From: Branchinecta lynchi
Lineage: Eukaryota > Arthropoda > Branchiopoda > Anostraca > Branchinectidae
Length of the DNA stretch: 64,000 bases
Assembly (NCBI GenBank): GCA_023053575.1
Contig: JAKZAP010000016.1
Location: forward strand, 8,118,046-8,182,045
Reading direction: 5' to 3'
Part shown: one piece after another, positions 8,787 through 19,329 of the stretch
Layout of the letters: each line of letters starts with the position of its first letter
How positions within the stretch are numbered: position 1 is the first letter of the stretch
Translations under genes and position numbers: made by a program
Notes under the pieces: model-generated
Databases searched by the model: none
What the model saw: the letters and a program-made list of their open reading frames with translations, nothing else
What the model was told of the DNA's origin: nothing

Positions 8787-11700
8787 TTATGGAGGTGGTT
8801 CGGAATGCCGGTTAAAAAGGTCAGTGAACGAAGGAACAAAACTTTTTCTGTATCGGTCATGGGAACAGGGTACTGGCTGCAACTTTGGAACAGGCTGGGC
8901 AGCAGCTCGTGCCGGTCTTTGCCTAATAGGTAGATATGCAGGGGGAAGAATTTCTCGTAGGCCAGGGCTCTCCAACGTTTTTAGACCAAAACTGAAACAC
9001 AACTTTTTTCGGCGCTGTGCTAACAATTCTAAATTAAATCTTTTCAACAATTCGAAATATGGGACTTTAGGGGACTTCGAGGCCACAAGGAGGGCTCTAT
9101 ACTGCACCCGTTCGAGTATATCCGCCTGATCCCGGGTCAACCCGAAATGCCAAACCTGGCAACAGTATTCCAGGGTTGGACGAACAAAAGTCACAAAGAT
9201 TACCAACAGATGGTCAGTGGGTACTCCATAACGGGCCAGGAGTTTAAGTGACCGGATTGCCATATTACCTTTTTTAAGCATGCTGTCAACTTGCTTATTC
9301 CATTTTAGATCATGGGTGATGTGTATTCCAAGCAGCTTGATATCATCAACCTGTTGGGACTTAGGAAGGGATGGGAAAAACTGTGGTTCAGTTTTTAAAA
9401 AATTTATAGTTAGGACTACAGATTTGTCCATGTTGACTACCATGTCATCCACAACAGCCTCCTCACAGATGTCGTCAATGATGACCTTTGCACTGCTCTT
9501 AATGTTCTTTCGGCAAACTTCCAGGAGCGACAGATCATCCACGTATTTCCATCTATCTGTGAAAGACAGAGCAAGCTCGTTGACCATAACTAAAAAAAGG
9601 AGCGGTCCCAACAGGGTACCTTGCGGAACCCCACAAAAAATTGGTAAACTATCAGAGAAAACTGTTTTATACTTAGTTTTTTGTGTTCGATTAGACAGAA
9701 ACTGAGCAACCAGTCGAACTAGGAACGGTTGAATTTTGAATTTAATTAAAAGTTTGTCAATGAGCTTGCTATGGTTAATTAGGTCAAATGCTTTCTTTAG
9801 ATCTATCGCTATTAAATTTATCCAAGTATTAGGGTTATCCAAATTCTTTAATATCCGATCTAATAAACTAACTAGATAATGTGCTGTTGACGTTTTTGGC
9901 AGGTTACCAAACTGCTTAGGGTCAACATGTTTAAGGATGTTTTCTTTCAACCAGGATGAAAGGAACTTCTCATAAACTTTACTGAAAATAGGGGTCATAG
10001 TTATGGGGCGTACCCCCGTAAAGTCATTAGGGGAATCCTTTTTCGGAATAGGTGTAACATATCCGGTCTTCCAGACTGCGGGATAATCACCAGATACTGT
10101 TATTTCGTTAAAAATTTGAGAAAGTGGACCACTTATTTTTTCTGGAAATGCTTTAATAATCTCTATGGGTATATCTACTGGTGTTATACTAGTTCGCTTA
10201 AGTGTTTTCAGTTTTTTAACTACATCATCTTCACTAATTTGGGGGAAATCGAAATCAGGTGCGGCATTTGGAATTTCGTCCCGGGGAAGGGGAGGGAGAG
10301 TCTGAACTATAGAAGCTAAATGAGCATTTAATTTGTTTGCTGTTTCAAGTTCACTTTCATCCAGGTTGAAGTCAACACCTTTCTGAGACTTTCCCATCAT
10401 TTTTTTAACATCACTATACCATTTTCTGGGATTCGACTTGAGTAGGTGTTCTGTCCTTTTGGTATAGTGGTTGGCCGCGGCATTCCTCGTAATTTTACGA
10501 ATTTTGTTTTTTAATCGTTTTGCTTGGTCATTCTTACCAGCTCGAAAAAGCCGCAGTTTTTCCAAAATTAGGTCTTTAACGGCCTTCGTAATATAAGGCC
10601 TGTCGGAGGAGTGTCGCCTTATTTTTTTTTCCGGGAAACATTCATGATATTTTTCGAGTAATGTAGTTTGAAGGATACTAGCTTTACTATTCGTATCTTT
10701 TGCCGTGTTGACTGCCTCCCATTTCTCCTGGCAAATCCAGTCGCCAAACTTCAGGAGGCCTTCATCAGTTATTGGTCGGGAAGTAGTTTCTGTCGTCGTG
10801 TATTCTATTTTAACGCTGTTACACGGGTTTAATTCTAATGTATAGTGATAACTACCTCCAAGAGGAGAACCAGCAACAGGTTCTTCATAAAACTCAGACA
10901 TATTCGTCGAAATCACATCAAGCGATGTTCCGCCCCTGGTAGTAGGGCACTTTACCAACTGTTTAAGGTCTAATCCTCTATTAATATAATCTAGACGTAA
11001 TTCATTACCATCACCAATAATAAAAATTCCACAACCTGAAAATTTCCCGGAGACATAATCTGCGCTAAGTTGGAGTTTCTCCAAGAAGGCTGAACGGGAC
11101 TGCGCATTCTGCCCGGGCGAGTAGTAAAAAACACATAGTGCGATTCCATTGAACTTGCGCGGGAGTCGTTTGGGCTTTAGATAAACCCACATGATTTCAT
11201 CCGTTTCCTGGAGGCAAGGGACATCAACAATACGAGAATTAATTTTAGCATGTGTATATATACCGACACCACCACCTTTCTTACCTAGATAGTGGTCATC
11301 TGGTCGAAACTTCATGAACATATTATACCCTGAGATGTTGAGTAGTTCTGGGTTTTGATGGTGGACTTCAGTTATTACTAATACAGAAGCTTTAGTAATG
11401 GATGCCAAGCTTTCTAGTTCTACAGTTTTTTCCGGGTTAAGACTCTCAGCGTTGCTATATAGGAATTTGGGGAAAAAATACTCACTGGACTTATACTCCT
11501 TTGTTTTGGTTCTAATGCGGCTTTTAACAGAGGGCTCCGGCTGTGCATCAAATGGAGCTGCTGATTTCTCAACTAGCCCATCGTGGTCGTTCGATAGAGC
11601 GAGGGCACTAAATCGGTTGCTGGTGGAGCAAATGGCAGAAAAAATGATTGATGGCGATTGGGGTAGAAAAGGGACTGGGGGTATGGTGGGGGTTGTGTCA

Positions 11701-12641
11701 AGTTCGGCAGAAACGTGCCCGTGTGACCGGTCGGAGTCATATGTGGCTTCGAAGTCGATACAGTTGGAGAGGCCTGGTCGGGGAAAAGGCGGGGGTATCG
11801 AGAGGTTAAAAACGATGGCTGGGGATACCCTCGGTGGTTGAAAGAGTTTCGCGGCTTTGGAAGTTCGTTCGTGAGCATACTCGATCCCACACCTGTCATG
11901 GGGGGGGAAAAAGTCGATGTTGGGAGGAGGTGGTGGTAGTGGATCGAGTATGCTCGGTAAAAAACGCTGTACATTGTCACTTGCCCTGGTTAATCTTTTT
12001 GGATTCCCTGTTACTCTGACTCCCGGCTGGTTTAGGCGCAAAGTCGGAGAGCGCGCGGGTGCCGAATACTGGCTTTTCCAGCTTTTCCTCATTTTTGGGG
12101 GCAGAGTAACGTGGACTTTGTCGCATCCGAAACACGCACCAGATGAAAACTTTCTACATACTAAAACATGGTCATAAGTGCACATCGCTCCATTGCGGCA
12201 ATTTCCTGTCACAAAAAATTTACAAACGTGTTTATATTCACAGTTCTTTCCCGCTCGGCATTTTCCGGCCAAAAAACGGGTGCAAACACCATCCGGAACA
12301 TCCTGGGTAGACTTAGGCTCGTTTTCTCGCCCTGAAGTTTGACTTCCATTGTCCTCCCGCTTTTTCAAACTTTTCACCTCCCGTACTAACACGTGTTGAA
12401 AAGCGCAGTCGTTACCTGATTTGCATTTTCCCATCAACAACCAACTTGCACAGGTATTACTTTTCCTGTCTTCGTTACTAGGAGCGATCGGTTTGAGTGA
12501 TAGGTCGAGTCGTAGGTCAGTAATAGCATTGCAGGTATTTTCGCCACTATCTGCAATGCGGCAAACCGGGTCACTGAGCGAAGACGAACGTTCACAAAGG
12601 GGTGACACAGGAGACTGGTTTCGCAACTGATTTAGCTGCAT
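8787..12641 (-). CDS. LINE ORF2: CCCH zinc fingers, AP-like endonuclease, reverse transcriptase
   Basis: 1284 aa and uninterrupted. Residues 64-83, 120-138 and 140-158 are three CCCH fingers (C-x8-C-x5-C-x3-H, then two C-x7-C-x5-C-x3-H), with a degenerate fourth at 162-177. Residues about 180-390 are a proline-rich linker. Residues about 390-605 are the endonuclease: N397, TE at 424-425, GGGVGIY at 457-463, YSPG at 507-510, GDGN at 543-546 where GDFN is usual, TSLDVI at 572-577, and GSYHY near 596-600 in place of the usual SDH. Residues about 800-1150 are the reverse transcriptase: DLKKAFD 947-953, GVPQGTLLGP 1004-1013, catalytic YVDD 1033-1036. The C-terminal SFVPSFTDLF motif is shared with LINE fragments at 42048 and 47507. 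It would nick target DNA and copy the element RNA at the nick. The zinc fingers are unusual in this position. Confidence 0.93.
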   Translation of the reverse strand: MQLNQLRNQSPVSPLCERSSSLSDPVCRIADSGENTCNAITDLRLDLSLKPIAPSNEDRKSNTCASWLLMGKCKSGNDCAFQHVLVREVKSLKKREDNGSQTSGRENEPKSTQDVPDGVCTRFLAGKCRAGKNCEYKHVCKFFVTGNCRNGAMCTYDHVLVCRKFSSGACFGCDKVHVTLPPKMRKSWKSQYSAPARSPTLRLNQPGVRVTGNPKRLTRASDNVQRFLPSILDPLPPPPPNIDFFPPHDRCGIEYAHERTSKAAKLFQPPRVSPAIVFNLSIPPPFPRPGLSNCIDFEATYDSDRSHGHVSAELDTTPTIPPVPFLPQSPSIIFSAICSTSNRFSALALSNDHDGLVEKSAAPFDAQPEPSVKSRIRTKTKEYKSSEYFFPKFLYSNAESLNPEKTVELESLASITKASVLVITEVHHQNPELLNISGYNMFMKFRPDDHYLGKKGGGVGIYTHAKINSRIVDVPCLQETDEIMWVYLKPKRLPRKFNGIALCVFYYSPGQNAQSRSAFLEKLQLSADYVSGKFSGCGIFIIGDGNELRLDYINRGLDLKQLVKCPTTRGGTSLDVISTNMSEFYEEPVAGSPLGGSYHYTLELNPCNSVKIEYTTTETTSRPITDEGLLKFGDWICQEKWEAVNTAKDTNSKASILQTTLLEKYHECFPEKKIRRHSSDRPYITKAVKDLILEKLRLFRAGKNDQAKRLKNKIRKITRNAAANHYTKRTEHLLKSNPRKWYSDVKKMMGKSQKGVDFNLDESELETANKLNAHLASIVQTLPPLPRDEIPNAAPDFDFPQISEDDVVKKLKTLKRTSITPVDIPIEIIKAFPEKISGPLSQIFNEITVSGDYPAVWKTGYVTPIPKKDSPNDFTGVRPITMTPIFSKVYEKFLSSWLKENILKHVDPKQFGNLPKTSTAHYLVSLLDRILKNLDNPNTWINLIAIDLKKAFDLINHSKLIDKLLIKFKIQPFLVRLVAQFLSNRTQKTKYKTVFSDSLPIFCGVPQGTLLGPLLFLVMVNELALSFTDRWKYVDDLSLLEVCRKNIKSSAKVIIDDICEEAVVDDMVVNMDKSVVLTINFLKTEPQFFPSLPKSQQVDDIKLLGIHITHDLKWNKQVDSMLKKGNMAIRSLKLLARYGVPTDHLLVIFVTFVRPTLEYCCQVWHFGLTRDQADILERVQYRALLVASKSPKVPYFELLKRFNLELLAQRRKKLCFSFGLKTLESPGLREILPPAYLPIRQRPARAAAQPVPKLQPVPCSHDRYRKSFVPSFTDLFNRHSEPPP

Positions 12642-12676
12642 GGTTAGGGTGTCAATAGTTGTAGTTTTTTCGTCCG

Positions 12677-13300
12677 TTAATGTCTGTAGGCTACGAATAC
12701 GGACTGCAGGGAAGCGTGGGTCTTTTGTGGTGACGATACTTCAGCCTGGATCGTGAGAAACTTTTGCTCCCTTTTTTCTATTTCTTTTTCGAGAGAGGAG
12801 AGGTCAGAAAGACGCTTTTCCCATGCTTGCGTACCCATCGAGAGCTTATCCGAAACGTTCTTCATTTCTCTGTCTAGCTTCTCGATAGCTGAGACACGAG
12901 CAGCAAGTTCATTTTCGAGGATAGAACATTTACTAGTTAACACTGAAATTTCCCGCTTATGTTCTGTACAGTTCGCACAAGGAATTGCATTCTGACTATT
13001 GGGCCTAGATACCGTCTTTGTTTGGGGGTTAGAAGTCCTGGGTGTGACTACAGGGGTTACGTTTTTGGCAGGAGGCCTCGGGCTTGGTTTTGGCGTGACT
13101 TTGGAAGGGAGTTTTCCGTCGTTGGCGACTGAAGGCGAGGAAGGGAAGTCACAGTTTAAGCAAAGCCATTCCTGTAGTTTTTGTCTAGCTCCAAGAGTGA
13201 TTCTTGCACATTTAGGGTGCCACCATTGGCTGCATTTGGTGCACTGGACTGTCCCACTAGTTGCTGGGCTTCTACATTCTGGGCAGTAGAATTTTGTCAT
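12677..13300 (-). CDS. LINE ORF1: PHD finger plus coiled coil
   Basis: 207 aa. Residues 6-50 form a complete C4HC3 PHD finger (C6, C9, C20, C23, H28, C31, C47, C50, with the usual tryptophan at 45). A basic proline/serine-rich linker follows and then a heptad-like coiled coil from about 115 to 195. PHD-type ORF1 proteins are known in CR1-clade LINEs and probably act as RNA-binding or chromatin-interacting chaperones. ORF2 starts 35 nt after this stop, which suggests reinitiation or a shared mRNA. Confidence 0.85.
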   Translation of the reverse strand: MTKFYCPECRSPATSGTVQCTKCSQWWHPKCARITLGARQKLQEWLCLNCDFPSSPSVANDGKLPSKVTPKPSPRPPAKNVTPVVTPRTSNPQTKTVSRPNSQNAIPCANCTEHKREISVLTSKCSILENELAARVSAIEKLDREMKNVSDKLSMGTQAWEKRLSDLSSLEKEIEKREQKFLTIQAEVSSPQKTHASLQSVFVAYRH

Positions 13301-13589
13301 GACTATATTGCAAAAAACAGAGAGCTGGTGCTGCGCGCTAGGCTGATAGGGAAGAGGACTACCTCAAACCCGCACACCCCGTCTTCACCTGGGGTAAGAA
13401 AACCACAGAAAATTTCTACCTGCTGTGCGGAGCTCAAACATCCATCATAATCTCCATAATCAGAAACTAAATATCCATCGTAATTATATTCTGTCAGCGC
13501 CACTGCGCAAAAGTAGAATTCGCACAGCACCTTTCCGCAAGCAGGTCAGATGAAGACTGCATGAAGACTGCAAGACTGCATCTCCGGCA

Positions 13590-13960
13590 TCTCGCCTTCC
13601 ATCCATCAAGTTTGGATTGAATTGGAGCATATCTGCCAATCGGCGCCCCCTTCATCGCTCTCACCGTTGCCGAATCCGGTCCGGATGCCAAAGAACATAT
13701 CTAGACCGGACAAATCGACACTGTCCAACTTTCTTGTGTTCTTACACAATTTCGCCCCCTCCCCCCTCACGACTCCCCCAGTCACCGTTGCAGGTGGTTC
13801 GGACAAATCTACGTATCTAGGTTATCAGTTTACCGCCCAAAAAAAGTTCACTGGAATTGGACCAGACGTTCGTAACTTACACGTCAGAAATCTTAGGGGT
13901 TCCATGCTCCAATTCCGTCAACTCCCCCAAAATTTGGCGGAGCGCAAGTTTCATTTCTTG
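13590..13960 (-). mobile_element. Diverged family D remnant
   Basis: CCGAATCCGGTCCGGATGCC, C-rich CCCCCTCCCCCCTC and AACTCCCCCAAAATTTGG blocks resemble minus-strand family D modules (compare 45400-45700). Neither terminal hairpin is present. Confidence 0.5.
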
Positions 13961-14590
13961 TGACTGACCAGGATTTCATTTCCGTGAATGGAAATCTTAA
14001 ATATTTGTTCAGTAAATCAGTATTTCCATAGCGAAAATACGTCAGACCAGTGAGTAAATCTCTTGCAAACCGTGGTTTGAATGTTTTGAAACCGAACACC
14101 GGGACCTTCTGTCTGGAGGAAATTTAAAATACCCGTGCCAGTTACTCTGTATATATTCATTCTTTCTCTCCATTCCCGTTGTGCAGTTCGCAAAATTAAC
14201 TTTTACTATTTTAAAAATTTTCATTAATATTTATTTATAAATCACATCCCACTCTTTTTCTTAGCAAACCATTTTGCCGACACTGATTTTTGGTTGGCAT
14301 TCAGATGTGGTTCAGTTGTTCAATGTCCTTACTTAAGCTCTTATAATTGATTCTGCCTGTTTTGCTTAATCACATTAACTAGCTGCCAGTGCGGAAAAAT
14401 GTTGATACATGCTTTTCTCTATCCTTCGGTTGTTTTATTTCGCCTGGCTCATTCTCACACGAATTCTCTGTACATGAAGAGTATAATAATAGTAGTTTAT
14501 TTCTTACCCACAAATTCCAGAGGAAAAACAAGTAGAGTACAGTAAAGAAAAAAAGTAAGAAAATACTAAAATAACTATACATACAAAAAC
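13961..14590. other. PRRC1 intron 3, unassigned
   Basis: AT-rich sequence; nothing supported apart from its position upstream of a LINE remnant. Confidence 0.4.
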
Positions 14591-14591
14591 A

Positions 14592-15720
14592 CTAGCACAT
14601 AAACAGGGGGGTAAGAGGGTGGTGTGGTGAAAATCGAGAGTAAGCTGAACCAGACAGCTTCCTGTGTAGCATTAGTAATTTCTCCGAAATATCTGGAACA
14701 TTGAACTTACGAATAATTACTCTATTCCGATGCCAAGGGGGAACGTAAAGAAGGAATTTACAGGAATGAAAATAACTTTTTCGGAGATAAGAAAGGTCTT
14801 TCTTTTTAAGAAGAGAATGTAGTCCAAAAACATAGAAGATAGAATAGTGGGAAAAAGTTGAATACAGCCGACCAAGAGCTCTTCTATTATACCGCCCGCG
14901 GTTAGCTACAATTTTCGAGTAAGCAAACTGTATTTTTTTAATTTGCATCAGGGACAGTTTGTTGTCGTAGAGACGGTAGATAATTAGTGATAGTGATGCC
15001 CAGCCACTTCAAAGAAGTAGCAATGAGGATAGTAAAATGCTTACACACAAGGGACGGCTGAGAAGAAGAACGATCGTTAAAAACCAAGAATTCACATTCT
15101 TCCACATTGGGAGACAGTCCAACATCTGAAAAGAGACTAAAAACTTTTGAAACCATTGAAGAAAGGCTTGTAAGACTATTGCTAATCAGAGCAAGTCGTC
15201 TGCATAAGCAAGATAAGAAACGTCAGAATGTCCAATAGAATATGTTGAGTGAATTTTTGACAAAATGTTCGATATACAAATCTTGAAAATACAAGGAAAA
15301 AGAACCCTCCCCCCCACCTTGTCGAACTCCCCGCCAAATCCGAACAGAGGGTGAGTTACTGTGGTTGATTCGAAGGAAAGAGTTCTCATACCAAGAACGT
15401 AAAAGAAAAATTACAGAAATGTTAACACCATGGGACAGCAATGAGTAGAGAGCTTGACTGTGTACAATGCTGTCAAACGCTTTTGAAAGGTCAAAAGCGC
15501 AAAGGTAAAGGAAGGAGCCTTCTGCTGTAGTTTGTTTAATAGCCGCCGCCAAAACCCTGTGGGCATGTTGACAACTAACACTCGACTGGAACCTAAATTG
15601 ATTATCCCCAAAATTAGAATTGTAACTTAAATAAGGTAATAATATATACTCGAGGACTTTACTGATGTTACAAGCAGTGGTAGTTGGTCGATAAGAAGAA
15701 CCAATAGAAGGGGATTTGCC
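14592..15720 (-). pseudogene. Decayed second LINE, reverse transcriptase remnant
   Basis: On the minus strand, overlapping frames read LCAFDLSKAFDSIVHS (about 15500), GVRQGG (about 15320), SYLAYADDLL (to 15186) and then thumb-like sequence down to 14592 (LSYLRKSYFHSCKFLL). These are RT motifs A, B and C in order, but they lie in different frames, so the gene carries several frameshifts. The YADD box, ASP-type motifs and thumb place it in a different lineage from the ORF2 at 8787; the fragment at 37783 looks more similar to it. Confidence 0.8.
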
Positions 15721-15857
15721 ACGTTTGAGAATAGAAGTTATAGAACCACACAGACATTGTTAAACACATCTGAAACATAACTGTGAATAGCACAAAAGAC
15801 TAGTACAATCCAAATTAAGATGTATAGTTCATCATTTGAAAAACAAATTTATTGTTA

Positions 15858-16000
15858 GGACTCGGGGCATGCCTTAGTCTCGAGACGCTTTTTCACGGAC
15901 TCGGTCTCGTCTCGAACGAATTCTGTCCAGGACTCGGACTCGTCTTGACTCGTTAGCATGACTTCGGTCTCGGACTCGGATATGCTGGACTCGGCAACAG
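15858..16000 (-). repeat. Family Q GGACTCG repeat block, copy 2
   Basis: GGACTCGG, ACTCGGTCTCGTCTCG, GGACTCGGACTCG and CTCGGACTCGG recur in 140 bp. Same word family as 8247-8362. Confidence 0.55.
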
Positions 16001-16096
16001 CTCTGGATGGAGGTATATTAACTGGTATAACTTTTTCGAACAGAACCATTAGTAATTCACCATTAACCATGCATATCATCATAAGTCCCGCAGGTT

Positions 16097-16230
16097 ATAT
16101 TGCGATAATCGTCACACAAAAGTTAAGAGGTTGATATGACTTAATATCAACCTCTCTGGAGGAAGATATGACTTTATATCAACCTCTCTGGAGGTACCGC
16201 TAACTTTCTGTGCGACGATTATCGTGATAT
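16097..16230. mobile_element. 134-bp MITE with internal GAGGTTGATAT hairpins
   Basis: ATATTGCGATAATCGTC at the left and GACGATTATCGTGATAT at the right form imperfect inverted ends that continue into ACAAAAGTTA/TAACTTTCTGT. Inside, AGAGGTTGATAT-GACTTA-ATATCAACCTCT is a perfect small hairpin, followed by a near-copy ending ATATCAACCTCTCTGGAGG. No coding capacity. Confidence 0.7.
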
Positions 16231-16390
16231 CACTGACCATGGGTCATAGGATGGCATGCGTTACATACCTGTTCGAGAAAAGTTATGCTAAGATGAACGA
16301 TTTGTTCAAAGCCTACCGCCATGCGAAGAATATCTGGCGTGCCAACGCTCGCGCTTCGAAAATATGGGTGAATAACCTCCTTATACGGTG

Positions 16391-17831
16391 TTTTTGGGAT
16401 CCCAAAACGTAACTGGAGGGATACCTATGACATCGCAAAAGTTGTCCGTCTGTCCGTCCGTCCGTCTGTCCGTCCGTCTGTCCGTCCGTCCGTCCGTCCG
16501 TCTGTAAGCACGATAACTCTCGAAGGGAATGAGATATTTTGATGAAACTTGGTGTGAGGGTCGTCGGACCAGTCAAGTTCGTAGATGGGCTTTGTAGCTC
16601 TACATTTAGGGGTGGGGGAGGGGATTCAAATTAAGGGACAAACAAAATATTTTTAAACAGCTAATGTGATAGTCGATTATGGGGTAAGAAGACATGCTGA
16701 ACACGATGGTGAAAACCATTTTGTCATCGGACAAGTAGTTCGCCCGGAATCCGGCCAAAACCGGAAAGTTTGTTGAAAGTAAAAGTTTTATTTGAAGTTG
16801 ATTAGATATTCGGTTTAGGGGTAGGAAGACATGCTGAAGACGATGGTGAAAATTATTTTCTCGACGGACAAGTATTTCGCCCGGAATCCGGCCCAAACTG
16901 GAAAGTTTGTTGAAAGTAAAAGTTTTATTTGAAATTGATTAGATGTTCGATTTAGGGGTAGGAAGACATGCTGAAGACGATGGTGAAAACTATTTTCTCG
17001 ACGGACAAGTATTTCGCCCGGAATCCGGCCCAAACCTGAAAGTTTGTTGAAAGAAAAAGTTTTATTTGAAGTTGATTAAATGTTCAATTTAGAGGTAGGA
17101 AGACATGCTGAAGACGATGGTGAAAATTCTTTTCTCGACGGACAAGTATTTCGCCCGGAATCCGGCCCAAACCGGAAAGTTTGTTGAAAGTAAAAGTTTT
17201 ATTTGAAATTGATTAGATGTTCGATTTAGGGGTAGGAAGACATGCTGAAGACGATGGTGAAAACTATTTTCTCGACGGACAAGTATTTCGCCCGGAATCC
17301 GGCCAAAAACGGAAAACTGTTGGAAGTCAAAGTTTTATTTCTAGTTGATTAGAGAAGCGATTTAGGGATAAGAATTGATGCTGAGTCCCTGTATGACAAT
17401 CGTATTTTACCCGGACATATAGTTCGACCGGAATCCGGCTGGAATCGGAAAATTTGTTATAAGCTAAATTTCTATTTGAAGTTGATTAGATGTTCATTAC
17501 TGGGGAAAGAAGATACCCTGATTTCGTCTTTGAGCTTTCTTTTTTCGCCGGACAAGTAGTTCTGGAGTTCGGCCGGAACCGGGAAATTGGCAGAAGTGGC
17601 AGGAAGTTTTCGTCAAAACAGATATGACTTACAGGGGTAAACACACATGCTGAATCCAAATCTGAACTTGGTTTTCTCAGGTGATTAGCTATTCGGCCTT
17701 AATCTGTTTCTGAATTTTAATTGTAAAAATGTTCAAGGAGTCTGGCGAAGACTGGATCTGGCTAAGACAAGACCCAGTTGTCTGGATCAGATATTGAATT
17801 TTTGGGATCCCATCGAAACCTTTGGTCTTGT
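16391..17831 (+). mobile_element. Family A element, copy 1 (longest, four tandem 137-bp modules)
   Basis: Starts TTTTTGGGATCCCAAAACG, followed by GACATCGCAAAAGTTGTCC, a (GTCC/GTCT)n tract, and GATGAAACTTGGTGTGAGG. A 137-bp tandem module then repeats: the TGTTGAAAGTAAAAGTTTTA start recurs at 16771 and 16908 and near 17045 and 17182. It ends TTTTTGGGATCCCATCG and TTTGGTCTTGT. Minus-strand frames repeat the same peptide, as expected of tandem DNA, and are not genes. No transposase is encoded. Confidence 0.85.
16439..16506 (+). repeat. (GTCC)n/(GTCT)n microsatellite in family A
   Basis: About 15 tetramers alternating GTCC and GTCT; longer here than in other A copies (which have 4-6), so it has expanded in this copy. 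Confidence 0.85.
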
Positions 17832-17986
17832 CTATGAAAGAAACTACACCACAGACAATCTACATGACAACGGAAGATTATAAAATTGCAACAAAACAAC
17901 TAAAACGACAAAGAAATAACACATCGAGTATAATGGATTATTAACGGGAAGAGATTGTGACATTGAAAAATTACTGCCTATTCTTA

Positions 17987-19188
17987 TTTTTGGAATCCCA
18001 AAACGTAAGTGGAGGGATACCTATGACATCGCAAAAGTTGTCCGTCTGTCCGTCCGTCTGTAAGCACGATAACTCCCGAAGGGAATGAGATATTTTGATG
18101 AAACTTGGTGTGAGGATTCGTTGGGTCGTCGGACCAGTCAAGTTCGTAGATGGGCTTTGTAGCCCTACATTTAGGGGTGGGGGAGGGGTTTCAAATTAAG
18201 GGGCAAACAAAATATGTTTAAACAGATAATGTGATAGTCGATTATGGGGTAAGAAGATATGCTGAACACGACGGTGAAAACCATTTTGTCGTCGAACATG
18301 TAGTTCGCCCCGAATCCGGCCCAAACCGGAAAGTTTGTTAAAAGTAAAAGTTTTATTTTAAGTTGATTAGATGTTCGACTTAGGGGTAGGAAGACACGCT
18401 GAACACGGTGGTGAAAACCATTTTCTAGACGGACAAGTAGTTCGCCCGGAATCCGGCCCAAACCGGAAAGTTTGTTAAAATTAAAAGTTGAAGTTGAATA
18501 GATGTTCGATTTAGGGCAAGAAGATATGCTGAACACTTATGTGAAAAAATTTGCTATCCGGACATGTAGTTCGCCCGGAATCCGGCCAAAACCGGAAAAT
18601 TTGTAGAAGTTAAAGTTTTATTTCTAGTTGATTAGATAACCGATTTAGGGGTAAGAAGAGATGCTGAATCCGCGTGTGACAATCATTTTTTACCCGGACA
18701 TATAGTTCGACCGGAATCCGGCTGGAGTCGGAATATTTGTTATAAGTTAAATTTTATTTGAAGTTGATTAGATAACCGATTTAGGGGTAAGAAGAGATGC
18801 TGAATCCGTGTGTGGCAATCATATGTTACCCGGACATATAGTTCGACCGGAATCCGGCTGGAGTCGGAACATTTGTTATAAGTTAAATTTTTATTTGAAG
18901 TTGATTAGATGTTCATTATTGGGGAAAGAAGATACCCTGAGTTCATTTCTTAGCTTTCTTTTTTTTGCCGGACAGTTAGTTCTGGAGTTTGGCCGAAATC
19001 GGGAAATTGGCGGTAGTGGCAGGAAGTTTTTCTCAGATGATTAGCTATTTGGCTTTAATCTGTTTCTGAATTTTAATTATAAAAATGTTCAAAGAGTCTG
19101 GCGATGACTGGATCTGGCTAAGACAAGACCCAGTTGTCTGGATCAGATATTGAATTTTTGGGACCCCATCGAAACCTTTGGTCTTGTT
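17987..19188 (+). mobile_element. Family A element, copy 2
   Basis: TTTTTGGAATCCCAAAACG start, GTCCGTC tract, three to four internal modules with CGGAATCCGG, ending GGGACCCCATCG...GGTCTTGTT. It lies about 155 bp after copy 1 in the same orientation. Confidence 0.85.
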
Positions 19189-19329
19189 TTAAGAGCCAAG
19201 TTTCTTCCGAAACGTCACCGTCGGGTCTTCGACTTTGAATTTGGTTACTAGACTCAGGGAGACATATACAATATTTGAATAAGCAAACTTGTTCCAAGCT
19301 TGACTGGTTTCCACGCTCAACGACGAATT

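Larger units (their letters stand above)
8464..13550 (-). mobile_element. Two-ORF CR1/L2-like LINE retrotransposon
   Basis: A non-LTR retrotransposon lies on the minus strand inside PRRC1 intron 3. Order 5'-3' is a 5' UTR (13550-13301, limit uncertain), ORF1 with a PHD finger, a 35-nt gap, ORF2 (zinc fingers, endonuclease, reverse transcriptase), a 3' UTR, and a pentameric tail seen on the + strand as (ATTCA)4 at 8464-8487. Both ORFs are unbroken, so the copy is young and may still be able to move. Gene order, endonuclease type and a microsatellite tail instead of poly(A) fit the CR1/L2 part of the Jockey group; the exact clade needs a tree. No target duplication could be defined. Confidence 0.85.

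Noticed and set aside
11398..12177. Plus-strand frames of up to 147 codons inside the LINE
   Set aside because: Shadows of LINE ORF2, which has zinc-finger, endonuclease and RT motifs on the minus strand.
16439..16506. CRISPR-like regular repeats
   Set aside because: A simple tetramer microsatellite in an animal transposon; no spacers or cas genes.
16313..18536. Frames with TDGQTDGRTDGQ and repeated GRIPGEILVRRENNFHH peptides
   Set aside because: Products of the GTCC microsatellite and 137-bp modules of family A, not genes.
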